Shown here: piece by piece, positions 61,465 through 64,000 of the stretch
How positions within the stretch are numbered: the first letter of the stretch is position 1
How the letters are laid out: each line of letters starts with the position of its first letter
Assembly (NCBI RefSeq): GCF_014198605.1
Contig: NZ_JACIHU010000008.1
Source: Rhizobium etli_C
GTDB taxonomy: Bacteria > Pseudomonadota > Alphaproteobacteria > Rhizobiales > Rhizobiaceae
DNA: 64,000 nt
Strand: one strand, 5' to 3'
The notes under the pieces: model-generated
Told to the model about the DNA's origin: nothing
Seen by the model: only the letters and a program-made list of their open reading frames with translations
Databases searched by the model: none
Translations under genes and position numbers: made by a program

Positions 61465-62757
61465 ATGGGTAAACGTTTACTTTGGTCGCTGGTCCTGTCC
61501 TCGGCACTATCAGCCGCAGGGGCGCAGGCAGCCGAGAAAACCGCAATCCAGGTCATGCATCAGGGCGATCCCGGTTTTGTCGCCGCCTATGGCAAGGTCG
61601 CCGAACGCTTCGAGGCCGCCAATCCCGATGTCGACGTGCAGTTCATTTATGCGCCGCACGATGCCTATAACGAGAAGTTCAGCGCCGCGGTCATGGCCAA
61701 GCAGCTGCCCGACGTGATGGAGCTCGATGCGCCCTTCCTCGCCAATTACGTCTGGTCGGGCTATCTTCAACCGATCAAGCCGCTGATCGACAAGGATCTC
61801 ATCGACGACATGACGGAGTCCAACATCGCCCAGGGCACATACCCGATCGACAAGGACCTCTACGCCATCGGCCTGACCGACTCGTCGGTCGTTCTTTACG
61901 GCAACAAGAAATATCTCGAAGCGATCGGCGCCCGCATCCCGAAATCCGTCGAGGATGCCTGGACCCGGGAGGAGTTCGAGACCTACCTGGAGAAGCTTTC
62001 CAAAGTCGACGGCGTGAAGTGGCCGATCGACACCTTCCGCGGCTACGGCATCAAGACCGAATGGATCACCTATGCGTATGGCCCGATCCTGCAATCGGCC
62101 GGCTGCGATCTCATCGACCGCAAGGCCTGGAAATCCGAAGGCACGCTCGACAGCGACGCCGGCGTCGATGCGCTGGCGATGATGCAGAAATGGGTCAAGA
62201 ACGGCTGGGTCGTGCCGCAATCGGCGGGAACCAACCAGTTCTTCGCCGAAGGCAATCCGGCCGCGCTGGCGCTCGGCGGACACTGGGTCTATGCCGAGGC
62301 CGCCGCGACCATGAAGGACAACATCGTCGTGCTGCCGCTTCCAAAGTTCGGCGCCAAGGGCGCGAGCCCCGACGGCACCTGGATCTGGGCGGTCACCAAG
62401 ACGTCGGCGCATCCCGATATCGCAGGCAAGTTCGTCAGCTTCCTGCTGAAGGACAAGGAGTTCCGCACCTACGTCGCAAGCCAGTCCGGCTATCCCGGCC
62501 TGAAGAGCTTCGCCGCCGAATCTCCGCTCTACGCCCCTGGCGGCCCGATGGCGATCGCCTTCGAACAGGCCTCGAAGACGGCCGTCGCCCGCCCGCCGCA
62601 TCCAGCCTATCCGACCATTACCTCCGCCTTCATGCAGGCGGTCGACGAGGTGTTCAATGGCGGTGATCCCAAGGAAGCGCTGACAGCGGCCGCCGAGAAG
62701 ATCGACCAGGATATCGAGGACAATGACGGCTATCCGCCGTTCGGCGACAAGCAATAA
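61465..62757 (+). CDS. ABC sugar importer, periplasmic binding protein (second system)
   Basis: A 430-residue family-1 solute-binding protein. The signal peptide MGKRLLWSLVLSSALSAAGA is cut near AQAAEK. Typical blocks are VAERFEAANPDVDVQFIYAPHDAYNEKFSAAV, TIG-like AIGLTDSSVVLYGNKKYLEAIG and GGHWVYAEAAATMKDN. GGAGGAGGAA precedes ATG 61465. It shares family but not close sequence with the protein at 12323, so the two importers probably have different sugars. Confidence 0.92.
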   Translation: MGKRLLWSLVLSSALSAAGAQAAEKTAIQVMHQGDPGFVAAYGKVAERFEAANPDVDVQFIYAPHDAYNEKFSAAVMAKQLPDVMELDAPFLANYVWSGYLQPIKPLIDKDLIDDMTESNIAQGTYPIDKDLYAIGLTDSSVVLYGNKKYLEAIGARIPKSVEDAWTREEFETYLEKLSKVDGVKWPIDTFRGYGIKTEWITYAYGPILQSAGCDLIDRKAWKSEGTLDSDAGVDALAMMQKWVKNGWVVPQSAGTNQFFAEGNPAALALGGHWVYAEAAATMKDNIVVLPLPKFGAKGASPDGTWIWAVTKTSAHPDIAGKFVSFLLKDKEFRTYVASQSGYPGLKSFAAESPLYAPGGPMAIAFEQASKTAVARPPHPAYPTITSAFMQAVDEVFNGGDPKEALTAAAEKIDQDIEDNDGYPPFGDKQ

Positions 62758-62765
62758 GCGCGATC

Positions 62766-62798
62766 GCCCTGCAATGTCCCCGCCGGACATTGCAGGGC
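62766..62798 (+). other. Stem-loop between binding protein and permease
   Basis: Perfect 14-base arms GCCCTGCAATGTCC / GGACATTGCAGGGC with a 5-base loop, 8 bases after the stop and 34 bases before the permease ATG. Such hairpins usually protect the binding-protein message so that it is made in excess over the permeases. Confidence 0.75.
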
Positions 62799-62832
62799 GG
62801 GACCGGCGATCGAGACTGGAGAGGAGGAGCCA

Positions 62833-63771
62833 ATGGCCATGCAACAATCGATATCTTCGACATCCGTCCGAAAGGCTCCGGCACGCCGGCATGACAAAGG
62901 ACGGCTGATGCAGGAAGCAGCCATGCTTGCGCCGGCCGTCATCCTGTTGACGCTCTTTCTGATCTTGCCGTTTCTCCTGTCCTTCTGGACGGCGATGACC
63001 AACCAGCCCCTGGTGCCGCGGCCGACGCCGGTCCGGTTCGTCTGGTTCAACAATTTCATCCGCATCTTCCAGGACGACCTGTTCTGGACGGCGCTTTGGA
63101 ACGTTTCGCGTTTCACCTTCTGGATCATTCCGGCGCAGTGCGGCCTCGCTTTTGCGACGGCGCTGCTGCTGCATCAGAAGCTGCCGTTGCGCAACCTGCT
63201 GCGCGGCATGTTCTTCCTGCCGGCGATCACCTCGATGGTCGTGGTCTGCGTCATCTGGGGCACCCTGTTTCAGTATCCGACGGGCCCGTTCAACCAGATC
63301 CTCGGCTTCCTTTCAGGCGGCGCGATCCAGCCGATCGATTGGCTCGGCGATCCGCAATGGGCGATGTTCTCGGTCGTGCTGCTCTCGGCCTGGCAGGCCT
63401 ACGGCTTCCAGATGATCGTTTATCTCGCCGGCCTTCAGGGCATTCCTGATGAACTCTACGATGCCGCCAAGATCGACGGCGCCAATGCTTTCCGCCGCTT
63501 CTGGCATGTGACCATGCCCGGCCTCAGGCCGACCCATGTCTTCGTGCTTGTCATCACCACCATCCAGGCCTTCAAGCTCTATACCCAGGTTGCCATCCTC
63601 ACGCAGGGCGGGCCGAAGAGCAGCACCGAAACTGTCGTGCATTACATGGTCCGCGCCGGCTTCGAAGAGCAGAAGATGGGCTTTGCCTCCGCCGCCTCGG
63701 TCATCCTGTTCGTGATCGTTCTCGTCATCGCGCTGATCCAGCGCCAGCTCCTGAGGCGCTTCGATGTCTGA
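62833..63771 (+). CDS. ABC sugar importer permease (MalF/UgpA type)
   Basis: A 312-residue permease. A 25-residue cytosolic tail precedes TM1 (AVILLTLFLILPFLLSFWTAM). The EAA loop is YDAAKIDGANAFRRFWHVTMPGLRP. GGAGAGGAGG lies ahead of ATG 62833. The second permease overlaps its end by eight bases. Confidence 0.93.
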   Translation: MAMQQSISSTSVRKAPARRHDKGRLMQEAAMLAPAVILLTLFLILPFLLSFWTAMTNQPLVPRPTPVRFVWFNNFIRIFQDDLFWTALWNVSRFTFWIIPAQCGLAFATALLLHQKLPLRNLLRGMFFLPAITSMVVVCVIWGTLFQYPTGPFNQILGFLSGGAIQPIDWLGDPQWAMFSVVLLSAWQAYGFQMIVYLAGLQGIPDELYDAAKIDGANAFRRFWHVTMPGLRPTHVFVLVITTIQAFKLYTQVAILTQGGPKSSTETVVHYMVRAGFEEQKMGFASAASVILFVIVLVIALIQRQLLRRFDV

Positions 63772-64000
63772 TATCGCTCTCTCGATCCCGCAGGCCCGCG
63801 CCGCACGGCCCCGTTCCGCCGCCAGGGCTCTCCGCGCCATCCAAACCGTCAGCATTTTCATCATCGCATTGGTGATCGTCTCTCCTCTGCTGCTGCTGCT
63901 CGTCGCCAGTCTCAAGGACGACCGGTTCCAGATTCTCGCCGACATGGGCAGCTTCCGGGCCTTCTGGGTATCCAACCCGACGCTGTCGAATTATGCGGAA
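63764..64000 (+). CDS. ABC sugar importer permease (MalG/UgpE type), partial
   Basis: The first 79 residues of the second permease: a cytosolic tail rich in Arg and Ala, TM1 (VSIFIIALVIVSPLLLLLVASL), then LKDDRFQIL and FWVSNPTLSNYAE, the periplasmic segment typical of this family. The gene continues past the window. ATG 63764 overlaps the previous gene's end. Confidence 0.9.
   Translation, partial: MSDIALSIPQARAARPRSAARALRAIQTVSIFIIALVIVSPLLLLLVASLKDDRFQILADMGSFRAFWVSNPTLSNYAE

Noticed and set aside
61510..63174. 554-codon open frame on the minus strand opposite the second importer
   Set aside because: It is the shadow of the binding-protein and permease genes; no domain is visible.

Overview
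The window reads as part of a large repABC plasmid (second-replicon type) of a fast-growing rhizobium close to Rhizobium etli / R. leguminosarum / R. phaseoli. The evidence is a complete repABC unit with its antisense RNA (19.1-22.9 kb), followed at once by panC-panB and then by divergent oxyR/katG, an arrangement I associate with the p42f-type plasmid of R. etli. The GC-rich alphaproteobacterial codon use, RIME-like and other mosaic intergenic repeats, and many ABC sugar importers with ROK/LacI regulators fit this. The strain assignment is inference from memory; no search was run.

Layout. (1) 0-9.7 kb, accessory and visibly less GC-rich: the 5' part of a vgrG (type VI secretion spike), then on the same strand a double glycosyltransferase, a small lipoprotein, a phosphoribosyltransferase-HAD fusion and a secreted caspase-like/Sel1-repeat protein. 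After these come a vapBC toxin-antitoxin pair beside a broken P-loop gene, and small envelope proteins. (2) 9.7-18.9 kb: a sugar uptake and catabolism locus with two ROK regulators, a Gfo/Idh/MocA dehydrogenase, a complete ABC importer (binding protein, two permeases, UgpC/MsmK-type ATPase) and a TIM-barrel isomerase. (3) 19.0-23.4 kb: plasmid maintenance. repA and repB have a parS-like palindrome between them, repC is preceded by a clear antisense ctRNA gene, and a convergent ProQ/FinO RNA-chaperone gene abuts repC. (4) 23.5-30.2 kb: pantothenate synthesis (panCB), a TadG-like vWA pilus protein, and oxyR/katG sharing an operator. (5) 30.2-50.0 kb: mixed metabolism and regulation. It holds three SDR-type enzymes, a second vapBC with a 34-bp operator, a four-gene two-component cluster, LysR and HxlR regulators with divergent targets, a thioesterase/acyl-CoA ligase/thiolase cluster, a cystathionine gamma-lyase-type enzyme and a YihY/BrkB protein. 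(6) 50.0-56.9 kb, again accessory: a class III cyclase with TolB-like and TPR regions, three near-identical GTTGTCCGCGGACAAC-type palindromes, decayed and intact GFA-family genes, an RtcB RNA ligase and a small P-loop kinase. (7) 56.9-59.7 kb: an SPFH/band-7 gene plus an ATP-NAD-kinase-like gene, divergent from an NrtR-type Nudix regulator with two adjacent 21-bp boxes between them. (8) 60.4-64.0 kb: a LacI regulator and a second carbohydrate ABC importer that runs off the window.

Points I rate highest for follow-up are the NrtR-SPFH-NADK-like module, the triple palindrome cluster at 52.3-53.1 kb (it matches the published repABC parS consensus as I recall it, yet lies about 32 kb from repABC), the ProQ/FinO gene beside an antisense-RNA-controlled replicon, and the caspase/PRTase-HAD/double-glycosyltransferase run upstream of vgrG. 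Start codons were moved from the longest reading frame wherever a ribosome-binding site or signal peptide pointed to an internal start; this is stated per gene.
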